The notes: generated by a model not told the origin, from the letters alone. Shown: positions 33,972 to 42,685, numbered from the stretch's first letter. The stretch: DNA of 47,887 nt from Hyphomicrobiales bacterium (GCA_900472605.1 UCJD01000002.1:1-47887), one strand, 5' to 3'. Numbers and translations are program-made.

Positions 33972-35279
33972 TTACTGGGCGATCGCCTGCTGGATGGCCG
34001 CGTTGCCTCGCTCGACAGCCTTATCGAGAGCGGCCTTGGCATCCTGCTTGCCCGCGAGCATCGCTTCGAACTCCTCGTTCATGATGTCGCGAACCTGCGG
34101 CAGGTTGACGAGACGAACGCCCTTGGAGTTTTCCGTCGGCGCCTTGCCCATCATCTGCAGGATCGGGGTCTCGCGACCCGGGTTCTTCTCGTAGAAGCCC
34201 GACTTCTTCGTCTCCTCATAGGCCGCCATGGTCACAGGCATGTAGCCCGACACCTGATGAAGGCGCGCCTGGATCTTGGTCTGCGACAGAAAATGGAAGA
34301 ATTCGGCGATACCTTTGTACTCGGCGTCACTCTTGCCAGCGAATACCCAAAGGCTTGCGCCGCCGGGGATGGTGTTTTGCGGACGCCCCGCCCCCGGCTC
34401 GTAAGGCAATTGCCCAATTCCGTAGTTCATGCCGCTCTTGACGATATCGCCCAGGCCGCCGGACGATTCCGTCAGGATAGCGCACTCGCCCGACGTGAAG
34501 AGTTGCTTTGCTTCGGATGTTCGACCGCCATAGCGAAACGTGCCATCCTTGGCGAGATCGGCGATATCCTGGAAGTGCTTGACGAAGTCGGGCGTGTTGA
34601 ACGCGAGTTTGACGTCGGTGCCTGCCAAGCCGTTTTCGTTGCTGCCGTAGGACAGATTGTTCCATGCGGCAAAGTTCTCGGTCTGGATCCAGGTGAGCCA
34701 GGTCGACGTCAGACCGCAGGCAGCGCCGCTTGCCTTGATTTTCTTAGCAGCCTCGATGACCTCAGGCCACGTCTTTGGTGCGGCCTCTGGATCAAGTCCC
34801 GCCTTCTTGAATAGGTCCTTGTTGTAATAGAGGATCGGCGAGGATGAATTGTAAGGGAACGACAGCATCGTCCCGTCCGGCTTGGAATAATAGGCGGCGA
34901 TACCCGGCAGATATTCGTCCTTGTTGAACTTATATCCGCCCTTCTCGAGGACTTCGGCGACCGGCATGATAGCCCCTTCCGCCCCCATCATCACGCCGCT
35001 GCCTGCATCGAAGACTTGCAGGATCGCCGGCGACTTCTTGGCCCGGAAGGCTGCGATGCCGGCGTTCAGCGCTTCGGGATAGGTGCCCTTGAACACCGGA
35101 ACGATCTTGTAATTGGTTTGGCTCTCGTTGAATTCCTTGGCGAGCTGGTCGACGACCTCGTTGTTGGCGCCTGCCATGGCATGCCACCATTGCAGTTCGG
35201 TAGCGGCATACGCGCCGCCGGCAGTCGTGCTTGAAAGAAGGGCTGTGGCAAAGCCGATCGCGATTGAATGACGAAACAT
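33972..35279 (-). CDS. ugpB: UgpB periplasmic sn-glycerol-3-phosphate-binding protein
   Basis: A 435-residue family-1 solute-binding protein with a Sec signal peptide ending near GGAYA (about residue 25). Segments shared with known UgpB include ELQWWHAMAGANNEVVDQLA, YKIVPVFKGTYPEALNAGIA, PAILQVFDAGSGVMM, LYYNKDLFKKAGLDPEAAPK and TPILQMMGKAP. Matching of the motifs around the ligand pocket (SSGG near 290, GGASLW, GFYEKNPG) supports glycerol-3-phosphate or a glycerophosphodiester as the ligand. GGGAGGAAA precedes the ATG. It heads ugpBAEC and lies 167 bases downstream of the phosphatase gene. Confidence 0.92.
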   Translation of the reverse strand: MFRHSIAIGFATALLSSTTAGGAYAATELQWWHAMAGANNEVVDQLAKEFNESQTNYKIVPVFKGTYPEALNAGIAAFRAKKSPAILQVFDAGSGVMMGAEGAIMPVAEVLEKGGYKFNKDEYLPGIAAYYSKPDGTMLSFPYNSSSPILYYNKDLFKKAGLDPEAAPKTWPEVIEAAKKIKASGAACGLTSTWLTWIQTENFAAWNNLSYGSNENGLAGTDVKLAFNTPDFVKHFQDIADLAKDGTFRYGGRTSEAKQLFTSGECAILTESSGGLGDIVKSGMNYGIGQLPYEPGAGRPQNTIPGGASLWVFAGKSDAEYKGIAEFFHFLSQTKIQARLHQVSGYMPVTMAAYEETKKSGFYEKNPGRETPILQMMGKAPTENSKGVRLVNLPQVRDIMNEEFEAMLAGKQDAKAALDKAVERGNAAIQQAIAQ

Positions 35280-35446
35280 GTTTCCTCCCTTGGGTCAATT
35301 CGCGCCTATTGCGCCTGCGTGGCGCAGCCGACCTCCCCGTCAGCCACGCCGCACAACTGTCAAAGCCGATAGCCGGCTTAAAATTGGTCTCCTGTCACAA
35401 CTAACGCCGCGAAGCGATCTGTCCAGATATCGGCAATCGTGCGTTG

Positions 35447-36247
35447 TCAAATTCCGGCAATAGCGCGAAGATCCTCGACGGCGCCGGGCGCTGCCGCAAG
35501 AACGGGAGCTCCCTTCGTCAACCGGTCGCCGTCGGTCGGGAATGGGTGGTACCAGCCGCCCGCCTCCTTCACGAGGCAATAACCGGCCAGGCAATCCCAG
35601 GCATGCATGTAGGGTTCGTAATAGGCCACAAGACGGCCGGCAGCGACATATGCAAGCATTAGCGCGCCCGATCCGTTTCGAATGAAGTTGCCACCGGCAG
35701 ACAACAGCTTTTCCACCATCGCGGCGACGAATGCCGGCGTGACATGGTTGTTGGCGCCGATACCTGTCACGGAATTACGGATCGTGCGTGAAGAATCGAG
35801 CGACAGCAATTGTCCGTTCAACGTCGCACCGGATCCAGCAGCTGCAGAGTAGAGTTCACCGTGGCACGGTGCAAAGATAACGCCGACAACAGGCACGTTG
35901 TCCTGGAGAAGCGCGACCGAGATGCACCAGTTCGGCATGCCATTGACGAAAGGGCTCGTTCCATCGATCGGATCGACGACCCAGGTCAGGCCCGACGTGC
36001 CGGCTTCAAGTCCGTATTCCTCCCCGAGGAAGCCATCACCGGGATAGGTTTCGTGCACGGCGTCTCGAATGAGGTTTTCGACGTCCCTGTCAGCGATCGA
36101 TACAACGTCCTGAGGATCCCGCTTGGTTTCTATGACCAGGCTTTCCCTCTTTTCGAAATACCCGAGCGCCAGTGCGCCTGCCTTCTTTGCAATGGCTTCC
36201 GCAAAGGCCCTGGGAGCATCGAGGCCCAGTGAAGAATGCGATTTCAT
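35447..36247 (-). CDS. Inositol-monophosphatase-family phosphatase
   Basis: A 266-residue Mg-dependent phosphatase of the IMPase/HisN/FBPase group. Metal-site motifs are intact: GFLGEEYG (Glu-Glu), WVVDPIDGTSPFVNG (D-P-I-D-G-T) and the C-terminal HAWDCLAGYCLVKEAGG (W-D and E-A-G-G). Family substrates include inositol, histidinol and other sugar monophosphates. It sits between an AfuABC-type importer and ugpBAEC on the same strand, 21 bases after the ATPase gene, so it probably dephosphorylates a sugar phosphate brought in by these systems. That role is inferred from context. Confidence 0.85.
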   Translation of the reverse strand: MKSHSSLGLDAPRAFAEAIAKKAGALALGYFEKRESLVIETKRDPQDVVSIADRDVENLIRDAVHETYPGDGFLGEEYGLEAGTSGLTWVVDPIDGTSPFVNGMPNWCISVALLQDNVPVVGVIFAPCHGELYSAAAGSGATLNGQLLSLDSSRTIRNSVTGIGANNHVTPAFVAAMVEKLLSAGGNFIRNGSGALMLAYVAAGRLVAYYEPYMHAWDCLAGYCLVKEAGGWYHPFPTDGDRLTKGAPVLAAAPGAVEDLRAIAGI

Positions 36248-36268
36248 TTCAAATCCTCTTGCGATTTC

Positions 36269-37342
36269 TTACTTGGTTGGTGCGGTAATCAGCGCGATCC
36301 CGCGATCCTTGAGGCTGATGGCGACTTCGGTCGTCGTATCGAATGGTGAATCCGCTGTCCTGTCGATGACGAACAAGTTCCCCCTGCCGGTTGCGACTTC
36401 GTACTCGACATGATCGCCGAGATAGGCGGCATGTGTGATCCTGCCGGTGAAGGCACCCTTGGTCGTCGTGCGATGCAACTGAATTGCATTCGGCCGGATG
36501 GCGAGTTCGGCCCTGCCGGTCGATGCATTCCTGGCGGAAACGCGGTGTTTCAGCCCCTCGATATCGATCAGTGCTATGCCGTCCTCGACACTTTCGATCT
36601 GGCAGGCCAACACGTTGGCCTCACCCATGAAATCGGCGATGAAGGCGGAGGCGGGCGCATCGTAAAGGTCGCGTGGTGCGCCTTGTTGCGCGATCTCGCC
36701 ATCCTTCATCACGATGATCTGGTCCGACACGGCAAGAGCCTCGTCCTGGTCGTGCGTGACATAGACCGCTGTGAAACCCAATCGCTGTTGCAGATCGCGA
36801 ATTTCGGTGCGCACCCGCCGGCGAAGACGTGCGTCGAGATTGGAGAGCGGCTCGTCGAGCAGCAGCACCTGCGGCTCAAGGACCAGGGCGCGCGCCACAG
36901 CAACGCGCTGTTGCTGGCCACCTGACAATTCGGCCGGCAGCCGCTCGCCCATTCCGTCGAGGCCGACGAGCTTCATCGCGTCCTTAGCGCGTTCGCGCGC
37001 TTCCTTGCGCTTAATGCCTGATGATTCCAGACCGTAGGCTACGTTGTCGAGCGATGTCATATGCGGAAAGAGCGCATAGCTTTGAAACACCATCGAAACA
37101 TCGCGCTCATTTGCCGGCAGCATCGTGACGTCTTTGCCGCCGATCAGGATACGTCCCGCCGAGGGGTGCTCGAGACCGGCCAGCATGCGCAGCGTCGTCG
37201 TCTTACCGCATCCTGACGGTCCAAGAAGGGTGACTAGCGTTCCCGGTTCGATGGTGAGCGACAGGTCGGGAATGGCTGTGAAGGCGCCAAATGTCTTTCT
37301 CACTCGTTCGAACGTAACGGAGCCGGGCACAGTCTTGCTCAT
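36269..37342 (-). CDS. AfuC/FbpC-type ABC ATPase
   Basis: A 357-residue ATPase with Walker A GPSGCGKTT, signature LSGGQQQRVAVARAL, Walker [17 protein letters not shown] and switch THDQDEAL. A C-terminal TOBE-type region starts around residue 235 (FMGEANVLAC). It is of the class that powers ferric (FbpC), putrescine/spermidine and AfuC systems. The start overlaps the permease stop by four bases. It works with the fused permease and binding protein upstream on the minus strand. Confidence 0.88.
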   Translation of the reverse strand: MSKTVPGSVTFERVRKTFGAFTAIPDLSLTIEPGTLVTLLGPSGCGKTTTLRMLAGLEHPSAGRILIGGKDVTMLPANERDVSMVFQSYALFPHMTSLDNVAYGLESSGIKRKEARERAKDAMKLVGLDGMGERLPAELSGGQQQRVAVARALVLEPQVLLLDEPLSNLDARLRRRVRTEIRDLQQRLGFTAVYVTHDQDEALAVSDQIIVMKDGEIAQQGAPRDLYDAPASAFIADFMGEANVLACQIESVEDGIALIDIEGLKHRVSARNASTGRAELAIRPNAIQLHRTTTKGAFTGRITHAAYLGDHVEYEVATGRGNLFVIDRTADSPFDTTTEVAISLKDRGIALITAPTK

Positions 37343-39579
37343 GCGGTTTTCTCCTGATTGAGCGGCAGGGAGGGGTTGGCTGTCGGGGCAGCGAGCGCCA
37401 CACGGTTCTCACGGCGAAGTCGGCGTTCGCCGACCAGCAACTGGAAACCACCAATCACAGTGACCATCACGACGATAAGGGCGGACGAGTAGGCGATCGC
37501 AACGCCATATTCGCCGTTTTCGACAAGGCCGACGATGTAGGCCGTGGACATGTTGTATTCGGCGCTGACGAGGAAGATCACGGCGCTGATCGAGGTAATC
37601 GCCCGCACGAAGGAATAGACGAGAGCCGCAGTGATCGCCGGGCGCAGCAGCGGCAGGATGACCTTTCTCACTGTTCTGAAGCTGTTTGCACGCAAGGTCA
37701 GAGATGCCTCGTCGAGGCTCTTGTCGAGCTGACTCATTGCTGCAACACCGCCGCGCACACCGACCGGCATGTTACGGAAGACGAAGCACGCGACGAGGAT
37801 AAGCGCAGTGCCCGTCATCTCCAGCGGCGGCAGGTTAAACGCCATGATATAGCTGATGCCGATCACTGTGCCCGGTATGGCAAAGCTCAGCATGAGCGCA
37901 AATTCGAAGACGCCACGACCGACGAATTTCTGGCGGACGATCAAATAAGCCGTCAGAAGGCCGACAGCGGCCGTCAATGGCGCGGAGATCAGCGCGATTT
38001 CCATCGTCGTCCAGAAGGAGTTCCAGGCAACACCCGTCCAGGCTATGCCGCCGTCCTCGCGCCAGCCGATGGAAAAAGCGCTGATATAGTGCTGGAAGGT
38101 CAGGCTGTTATCCAGTCCCCAGGTGCGCACGAAGCCGCCGAAGAGGATCATCGCGTAGACCACGACGGTAAACAGCGCCCAAGGAATGACGATTGAATGA
38201 ACGGCGATGGATAGGCCACGCGGCAAGGCGGCATGCGCTCCAGAATCGCCCTTTCCGGTGACCGTGGCATAGCTTTTTCCCTGAAGCCAAAGTCGCTGGG
38301 TGAGGAAGGCCGTCATGGTGAAAGCCAAAAGGATCATCGCAAGGACTGCGGCGCGGGCGGGATCGTTTTGCGATCCGACGACGGCAAAAAAGATCTCCGT
38401 GGAAAGGACACCATGGCTACCACCGAGAACCATCGGATTGCCGAAATCCGCCATGCTTTCGATGAAGCTGATCAGAAAGGCATTTGCGAGACCTGGCTTC
38501 ATCAACGGCAAGGAAACCCGCCAGAAGGTGCGCCAACGATCGGCTCTGAGCGTCTGCGACGCTTCTTCCATCGAAGGGCTGACACCTTCGACGACGCCGA
38601 TCAGGACAAGGAACGAGATTGGCGTGAATGACAGGACCTGCGCGATCCAGATACCGGTCAGACCGTAGAGCCAACGGCCCGGCTCGATACCGAGCGCTGA
38701 TGCTGCGAACTGCGTTACCACACCCGCGCGCCCGAACAGCAATGTCAGTGCCAGACCAACGACAAAAGGCGGCGTGATGATCGGCAGGATGGTCAACAGC
38801 CGCAGTCCCCGCTTGAAAGGGAACCGTGTGCGTGTTGCGACGAGCGCGAAGCAAAGACCAAGCAACGTCGCTCCGCTAGCCGTCATGATTGCGAGCCACA
38901 GCGTGCGCCAGGCCACGCCACAGCGCTCGCCCCCGACGACGCAGCCAAGGCTCCAAACCGACGAATCTTGAATAGTGTTGAAGAAGCCGCTGGGATCAAA
39001 CGAACCATCGACGGATTGGAAAGCGGCAATGAACATGCTTCCGACCGGATAGAAGACGAAAACCGCAACCAGGACCACAAGCATCGAGATGGCGCTGACC
39101 ACGAAGGCGTCACCCTTCATGACACCGCGATCGGCAAGACCGAATGAAAAGAACAGCACGAAAACAATGCCGACGACGACGGCACCTGCCCCCATGGATG
39201 GCTGCCCGTCCGGCAAGGCGCCAAATACTGCTTCGCTAACCGCCCACGACCAGCCGGAAAAGGTGATAGCCAGCCCCTGAAGTGTGAGAAGCGCCAGTCC
39301 GGCGCCGCCGCAGACCGCCAATAGAAGGCCGCGGCTTCGGGCACTGGGAACGAAGCGCGCGACACAACCAGCAACAAAGATCAAGGCAACCAAGCCAAGC
39401 CACCAGCGTCCGAAGCTTGCGATCTCGATTGCCGCCGGTGCGGTTGCTGCATCTGAAAAGTAGCCGGAAAGCCATTGGAAGCCGAAGAAACCGCTTTCGA
39501 TGCGATACCAGGGCAACAGCAGGAAGGCCACGCCACCCATGAGCATGGCGATATCGAGACGGCGATTGCTAGAGATCAT
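37339..39579 (-). CDS. AfuB/FbpB-type fused permease (two BPD_transp_1 domains)
   Basis: A 746-residue protein with two permease domains in one chain, as in FbpB/AfuB. A leading set of about four helices (1-190) precedes the first domain. EAA-type loops appear near residue 350 (EEASQTLRADRWRTFWRVSL) and near 640 (DEASLTLRANSFRTVRKVIL), so each half contacts one ATPase subunit. The extra N-terminal helices make it longer than classical FbpB (about 500-550 residues) and closer to AfuB, the hexose-phosphate permease of Actinobacillus. The stop overlaps the ATPase start. Confidence 0.88.
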   Translation of the reverse strand: MISSNRRLDIAMLMGGVAFLLLPWYRIESGFFGFQWLSGYFSDAATAPAAIEIASFGRWWLGLVALIFVAGCVARFVPSARSRGLLLAVCGGAGLALLTLQGLAITFSGWSWAVSEAVFGALPDGQPSMGAGAVVVGIVFVLFFSFGLADRGVMKGDAFVVSAISMLVVLVAVFVFYPVGSMFIAAFQSVDGSFDPSGFFNTIQDSSVWSLGCVVGGERCGVAWRTLWLAIMTASGATLLGLCFALVATRTRFPFKRGLRLLTILPIITPPFVVGLALTLLFGRAGVVTQFAASALGIEPGRWLYGLTGIWIAQVLSFTPISFLVLIGVVEGVSPSMEEASQTLRADRWRTFWRVSLPLMKPGLANAFLISFIESMADFGNPMVLGGSHGVLSTEIFFAVVGSQNDPARAAVLAMILLAFTMTAFLTQRLWLQGKSYATVTGKGDSGAHAALPRGLSIAVHSIVIPWALFTVVVYAMILFGGFVRTWGLDNSLTFQHYISAFSIGWREDGGIAWTGVAWNSFWTTMEIALISAPLTAAVGLLTAYLIVRQKFVGRGVFEFALMLSFAIPGTVIGISYIMAFNLPPLEMTGTALILVACFVFRNMPVGVRGGVAAMSQLDKSLDEASLTLRANSFRTVRKVILPLLRPAITAALVYSFVRAITSISAVIFLVSAEYNMSTAYIVGLVENGEYGVAIAYSSALIVVMVTVIGGFQLLVGERRLRRENRVALAAPTANPSLPLNQEKTA

Positions 39580-39614
39580 GTCGGTTGTCCGCAGCGTTTC
39601 GTGACGGCCGGAAA

Positions 39615-39642
39615 GACAGGAGCCTCAGGACCCCTGCCTGTC
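39615..39642 (-). repeat. Intercistronic hairpin between the AfuA-like and permease genes
   Basis: GACAGG (39615-39620) and CCTGTC (39637-39642) form a six-pair stem with partial pairing inside. Like the ugpB-ugpA hairpin, it follows a binding-protein gene and precedes its permease. Confidence 0.45.
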
Positions 39643-39648
39643 ATTCGA

Positions 39649-40677
39649 TCAGTTGGCCTTGGCGCCGATTTCCTTGTCCCAGCGGGACAGAAGAGCCTTG
39701 CGAACATCTGGATCGCCGTACTTCTTGAAATCGTAGTCGATCAGCTTGATGTCTTCGAACTTCGGCGCCTCCTTCGGCACTTCGGCAGACTTGTTCGAAG
39801 GTAGCTGGAAGGACTTCGCGTCCTTCATGTGCGACTGGGCATCCGCACTCAGCGCCCAGTCGTACCACTTCTTGGCATTTTCCAGGTTCTTGGCACCCTT
39901 GACGATCGACATCGAGCCGATTTCGTAGCCCGTCCCCTCACACGGCGCGATCGCCTTAATCGGGAAGCCCTCGACGGTCTGAGCGACCGCGTCATGCATG
40001 AAGACGACCCCGATGGTGGACTCGCCGCGCGCTGCGGCCTTCACCGGCGCGGAACCAGACTTCGTGTACTGGGAGATATTGGCGTTGAGTTTCGCCAGAT
40101 AGTCAAAGGCCTTGTCCTCGCCCATGATCTGAACGAGCGTCGCCAGGGTGTTATAGGAGGTTCCCGACGAGTTCGGGTTGGCGATCTGGATTTCTCCCTT
40201 GTACGAGGGATCGAGCAGATCGGCCCAGCATTTGGGCTCCTTCAAGCCTTTCTTCTGCAAGATCTCGGTATTGTATCCCCAACCAAGAGCACCGGCATAG
40301 ACGCCAACGGTGCGGAAGTTCGCACTTTCGGCCTGCTTCTTTGCCCAGTCCTGCAATTGGTCGAAAAGCGGTGACTTGTATTCGAGCGTCAGTCCCTCGC
40401 TCGCTGCCTGCAGATGGGGGTCGCCAGTGCCGGCCCACCAAAGGTCGGTCTTGGGATTGCGCGCTTCCGCGCGGATCTTCGCATAGGTCTCGCCAGCCGA
40501 AAGGCGAACCATGTTCACCGAAATGTCCGTCTGCTTTTCGAACAGACCCTTCATCAAGTCGCAGACCTGCTGGTCGGCGGAGCATATGACGTTGAGATTT
40601 CCAGCAGCGTGAGCCGGAACGGCAAGCGATGAGATAGCAACGGCGAACGCGGCTGTGGCGAGTTTAATAGAATTCAT
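39649..40677 (-). CDS. AfuA-type periplasmic binding protein
   Basis: A 342-residue solute-binding protein with a Sec signal peptide ending near VPAHA (residue 24). The mature part begins NLNVICSADQQVCDLMKGLF and has LWWAGTGDPHLQAASEGLTL and IANPNSSGTSYNTLATLVQI, matching the AfuA/FbpA-like class. In Actinobacillus AfuA binds fructose-6-phosphate and glucose-6-phosphate rather than iron. The S-S-G-T and H-D-A segments are where that pocket lies. I use ATG 40677 because GGAGG lies five bases upstream; ATG 40689 is too early. It is divergent from the LacI-family gene, and two palindromic operators lie between them. Confidence 0.88.
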   Translation of the reverse strand: MNSIKLATAAFAVAISSLAVPAHAAGNLNVICSADQQVCDLMKGLFEKQTDISVNMVRLSAGETYAKIRAEARNPKTDLWWAGTGDPHLQAASEGLTLEYKSPLFDQLQDWAKKQAESANFRTVGVYAGALGWGYNTEILQKKGLKEPKCWADLLDPSYKGEIQIANPNSSGTSYNTLATLVQIMGEDKAFDYLAKLNANISQYTKSGSAPVKAAARGESTIGVVFMHDAVAQTVEGFPIKAIAPCEGTGYEIGSMSIVKGAKNLENAKKWYDWALSADAQSHMKDAKSFQLPSNKSAEVPKEAPKFEDIKLIDYDFKKYGDPDVRKALLSRWDKEIGAKAN

Positions 40678-40718
40678 CATTTCCTCCATTTTAACGACGC
40701 CTCCACGTCGCCGCTATT

Positions 40719-40734
40719 TTGCAAGCGTGTGCAA
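40719..40734. promoter_or_regulatory. LacI-type operator candidate 1
   Basis: TTGCAAGCGTGTGCAA is an imperfect 16-base palindrome, 42 bases upstream of the AfuA-like start. It shares TTGCAAGCG with the perfect site at 40807. A further half-site-like TGCAAAGCTTGCA overlaps its right end. Confidence 0.65.
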
Positions 40735-40806
40735 AGCTTGCATATGACAGAAAAGGCTGTCAATGAATTTCTCGACATCTATCGATGTTTGCAGATGCGA
40801 ACAATG

Positions 40807-40822
40807 TTGCAAGCGCTTGCAA
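40807..40822. promoter_or_regulatory. LacI-type operator candidate 2 (perfect palindrome)
   Basis: TTGCAAGCGCTTGCAA is a perfect 16-base palindrome with the central C-G of LacI/GalR operators. It lies 16 bases before the lacI-family ATG. It would let the regulator control itself and, with the first site, the divergent importer. Confidence 0.8.
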
Positions 40823-40837
40823 AACGGGAGGGATCGA

Positions 40838-41848
40838 ATGCCGCCAAAGGACTTCGTCAGCGCACTCGAGGTAGCGCAGCGCGCCGGCGTCTCCAGATCA
40901 GCGGTGTCTCGCACCTTCACGCCCGGCGCCAGTGTCTCCGCCGAGACTCGTAAAAAGGTCACCGACGCGGCTGAAGCGCTCGGCTATCATGTCAACGAAC
41001 TTGCTCGCGGCTTGATGCGGAATGAAAGTGGCATTGTCTGCCTGGTAGTATCGGACGTCGCCACTCCCTATCGCTCGGCATTGCTCCGCGAGCTGACAAG
41101 TAAGCTGCAGAATGTCGGCAAGGTCGCAATGTTGATCAACACGGATCGCTCGGATGGCAGTGTTGACCGCGCTCTGTCTCAAGCGATCCGTTACCGGGCC
41201 GATGCATCCATCATCCTGTCGGGTCTTCCTGACGCTTCGATTGTCAGGCTATGCCTCAAAAACGGCCAGCGGCTCGTCCTCATCAACCGCGACGACGAGG
41301 AGCCGGGTCCGCTCAAGATCAATCTTGATGATTTCGAAGCCGGAGAACGGATCGTCACAGCATTTGCCAGAGCAGGTTGCCGATCGCTCGCCTTTGCAAA
41401 CTCGGAGGCGGGGACGCCGAGCCTGATGGGTCGCGAACATGGCTTCGTTGCAGCCGCGAAGAAACTTGGCCTCGAGGTCTCTGTTGAACGCTACGGCTGG
41501 ACTGGTTATGAGGCCGGTCGCGTACTGGCGCAAAGGCTGCTGACGCGCACACAACGCCCAGAGGCTATCTTCTGTGCGACAGATCTGCTGGCGTGCGGCT
41601 TCATGGACACGGCCCGACACCAGTTTGGTATCGGTGTTCCGCAGCAGCTTTGTCTCGCGGGTTTTGATGATATCGATCAAGCCTCATGGTCATCGTATGG
41701 CCTGACCACATTCGCGCAGCCGGTTGCAGAGATTGCCTCGAAAGCGGTTGAATGGCTTTCGACGAGCGAAGCTGCAGACAACATCCTGCATCATTCCGTC
41801 CGGCTGACAGCAGAATTAATCTGGAGAACGTCAATCCGAGCAGGCTGA
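40838..41848 (+). CDS. LacI-family transcriptional regulator
   Basis: A 336-residue LacI/GalR repressor. The helix-turn-helix is in SALEVAQRAGVSRSAVSRTF and the hinge helix in VNELARGLMR. The periplasmic-binding-like effector domain runs from about residue 60 (GIVCLVVSDVATPYRSALLR) to the end, with FDDIDQASWSSYGLTTFAQP as its characteristic C-terminal strand. It should sense a sugar or sugar phosphate. I start at ATG 40838 with GGGAGGGA seven bases upstream; the longer frame covers the operator and is not coding. It probably regulates the divergent AfuABC-type, phosphatase and possibly ugp genes. Confidence 0.92.
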   Translation: MPPKDFVSALEVAQRAGVSRSAVSRTFTPGASVSAETRKKVTDAAEALGYHVNELARGLMRNESGIVCLVVSDVATPYRSALLRELTSKLQNVGKVAMLINTDRSDGSVDRALSQAIRYRADASIILSGLPDASIVRLCLKNGQRLVLINRDDEEPGPLKINLDDFEAGERIVTAFARAGCRSLAFANSEAGTPSLMGREHGFVAAAKKLGLEVSVERYGWTGYEAGRVLAQRLLTRTQRPEAIFCATDLLACGFMDTARHQFGIGVPQQLCLAGFDDIDQASWSSYGLTTFAQPVAEIASKAVEWLSTSEAADNILHHSVRLTAELIWRTSIRAG

Positions 41849-41885
41849 ACTGGCACGGGCCGCGAGGCAGCCTATGCCTCCTCAA

Positions 41886-42501
41886 TCACCTGCTCTCAAA
41901 GCCTTCCAGCGCTCGCATGAGATGGTACGCTTCGCAGACCTTGGCCTCAAAGAGCTTGTGCAGCGCTTGGTTGTCATCGATGTCGAAGGATTGGACAACG
42001 CCGCCGTTAATGGCGAAGACCTCGTGCGGTTCTATCCCTGAGTTGTCGATCAACAGAACTTCGTCTGCGATCCTGAGCGCTTCGGTCAGCTTCTCGAAGG
42101 ATCCATCGTGCCGCCTGCGGATGTTTTCCTCCGGGATGTCGTGACCTCCCTTGAGGACACGCTGTAACGCGCTCGACGTTTGTCTCAACGGAATCCAAAG
42201 CAACATAGTACAGGCCGACCTTGAACCCGGCCGCCTTGGCAGCCCGCATCATTCTCAACGATTGGTTGCTGCTCAGCGTCGTCTCGAAAATAAAAGACTG
42301 TCTGGTGTCGATCATCTCGTCAATTTTCACGAGAGCCGCTCGACCAGCTTGGATTTCAGTCGATCTGTTATCGGCGGCCGGCATCGCTTTGGCGATCTCG
42401 TCCGCGTTGATCCAAACACCCTCGAGCTTCAGCTTTGCGAAGGCGGAAGTTTTGCCGGAGCCGTTCGGCCCTGCGAGGAGGATACACGACAACTCGGGCA
42501 T
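41886..42501 (-). pseudogene. Zeta-toxin-like P-loop kinase, frameshifted
   Basis: The first frame (from ATG 42501) has ILLAGPNGSGKTSAFAKLKL with a perfect Walker A at residues 11-18, then GVWINADEIAKAMP and FIFETTLSSNQSLRMMRAAK, the usual zeta-toxin/AAA opening. Near 42160 the frame turns to nonsense. The next frame continues as RVLKGGHDIPEENIRRRHDG, RIADEVLLIDNSG and onward to the stop at 41886, which completes the fold. One extra base explains this. Zeta toxins phosphorylate UDP-sugars in the cell wall pathway. A disabled zeta toxin with a possible antitoxin gene just upstream is consistent with decay of a plasmid-stability locus. Confidence 0.78.
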
Positions 42502-42511
42502 GAAGCGATTG

Positions 42512-42685
42512 CTACCTCACGGTAGCCGGAGCACGTTCCTTACGCTCATGCTGGGCCTTATCCTTCGCCTCGTTCTGGCGATCCTTGGCAGTGATCGTTA
42601 GGCCCATACGGCGGCTCTCGGCGATGGCCTCCCGGCCGATCTGCTTCAAGCCTTGCTTGTTCTCGCGGTATTTCTGCAAAAGCAT
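42512..42685 (-). CDS. Small basic protein, possible zeta-toxin partner
   Basis: An ATG with AAAGGAG eight bases upstream encodes a 57-residue protein, MLLQKYRENKQGLKQIGREA, ending KAQHERKERAPATVR, very rich in Lys, Arg, Glu and Gln. It is probably a helix. It ends ten bases before the zeta-like gene on the same strand, so the two form a likely operon. Antitoxins of zeta toxins sit at this place, but the sequence is not the classical epsilon, so its role is inference from position. Confidence 0.6.
   Translation of the reverse strand: MLLQKYRENKQGLKQIGREAIAESRRMGLTITAKDRQNEAKDKAQHERKERAPATVR

Noticed and set aside
35280..35446. Two CTGTCA motifs upstream of ugpB suggesting Pho boxes
   Set aside because: They lie on the strand opposite to ugpB and are 35 bases apart, while Pho boxes need tandem copies 11 bases apart.
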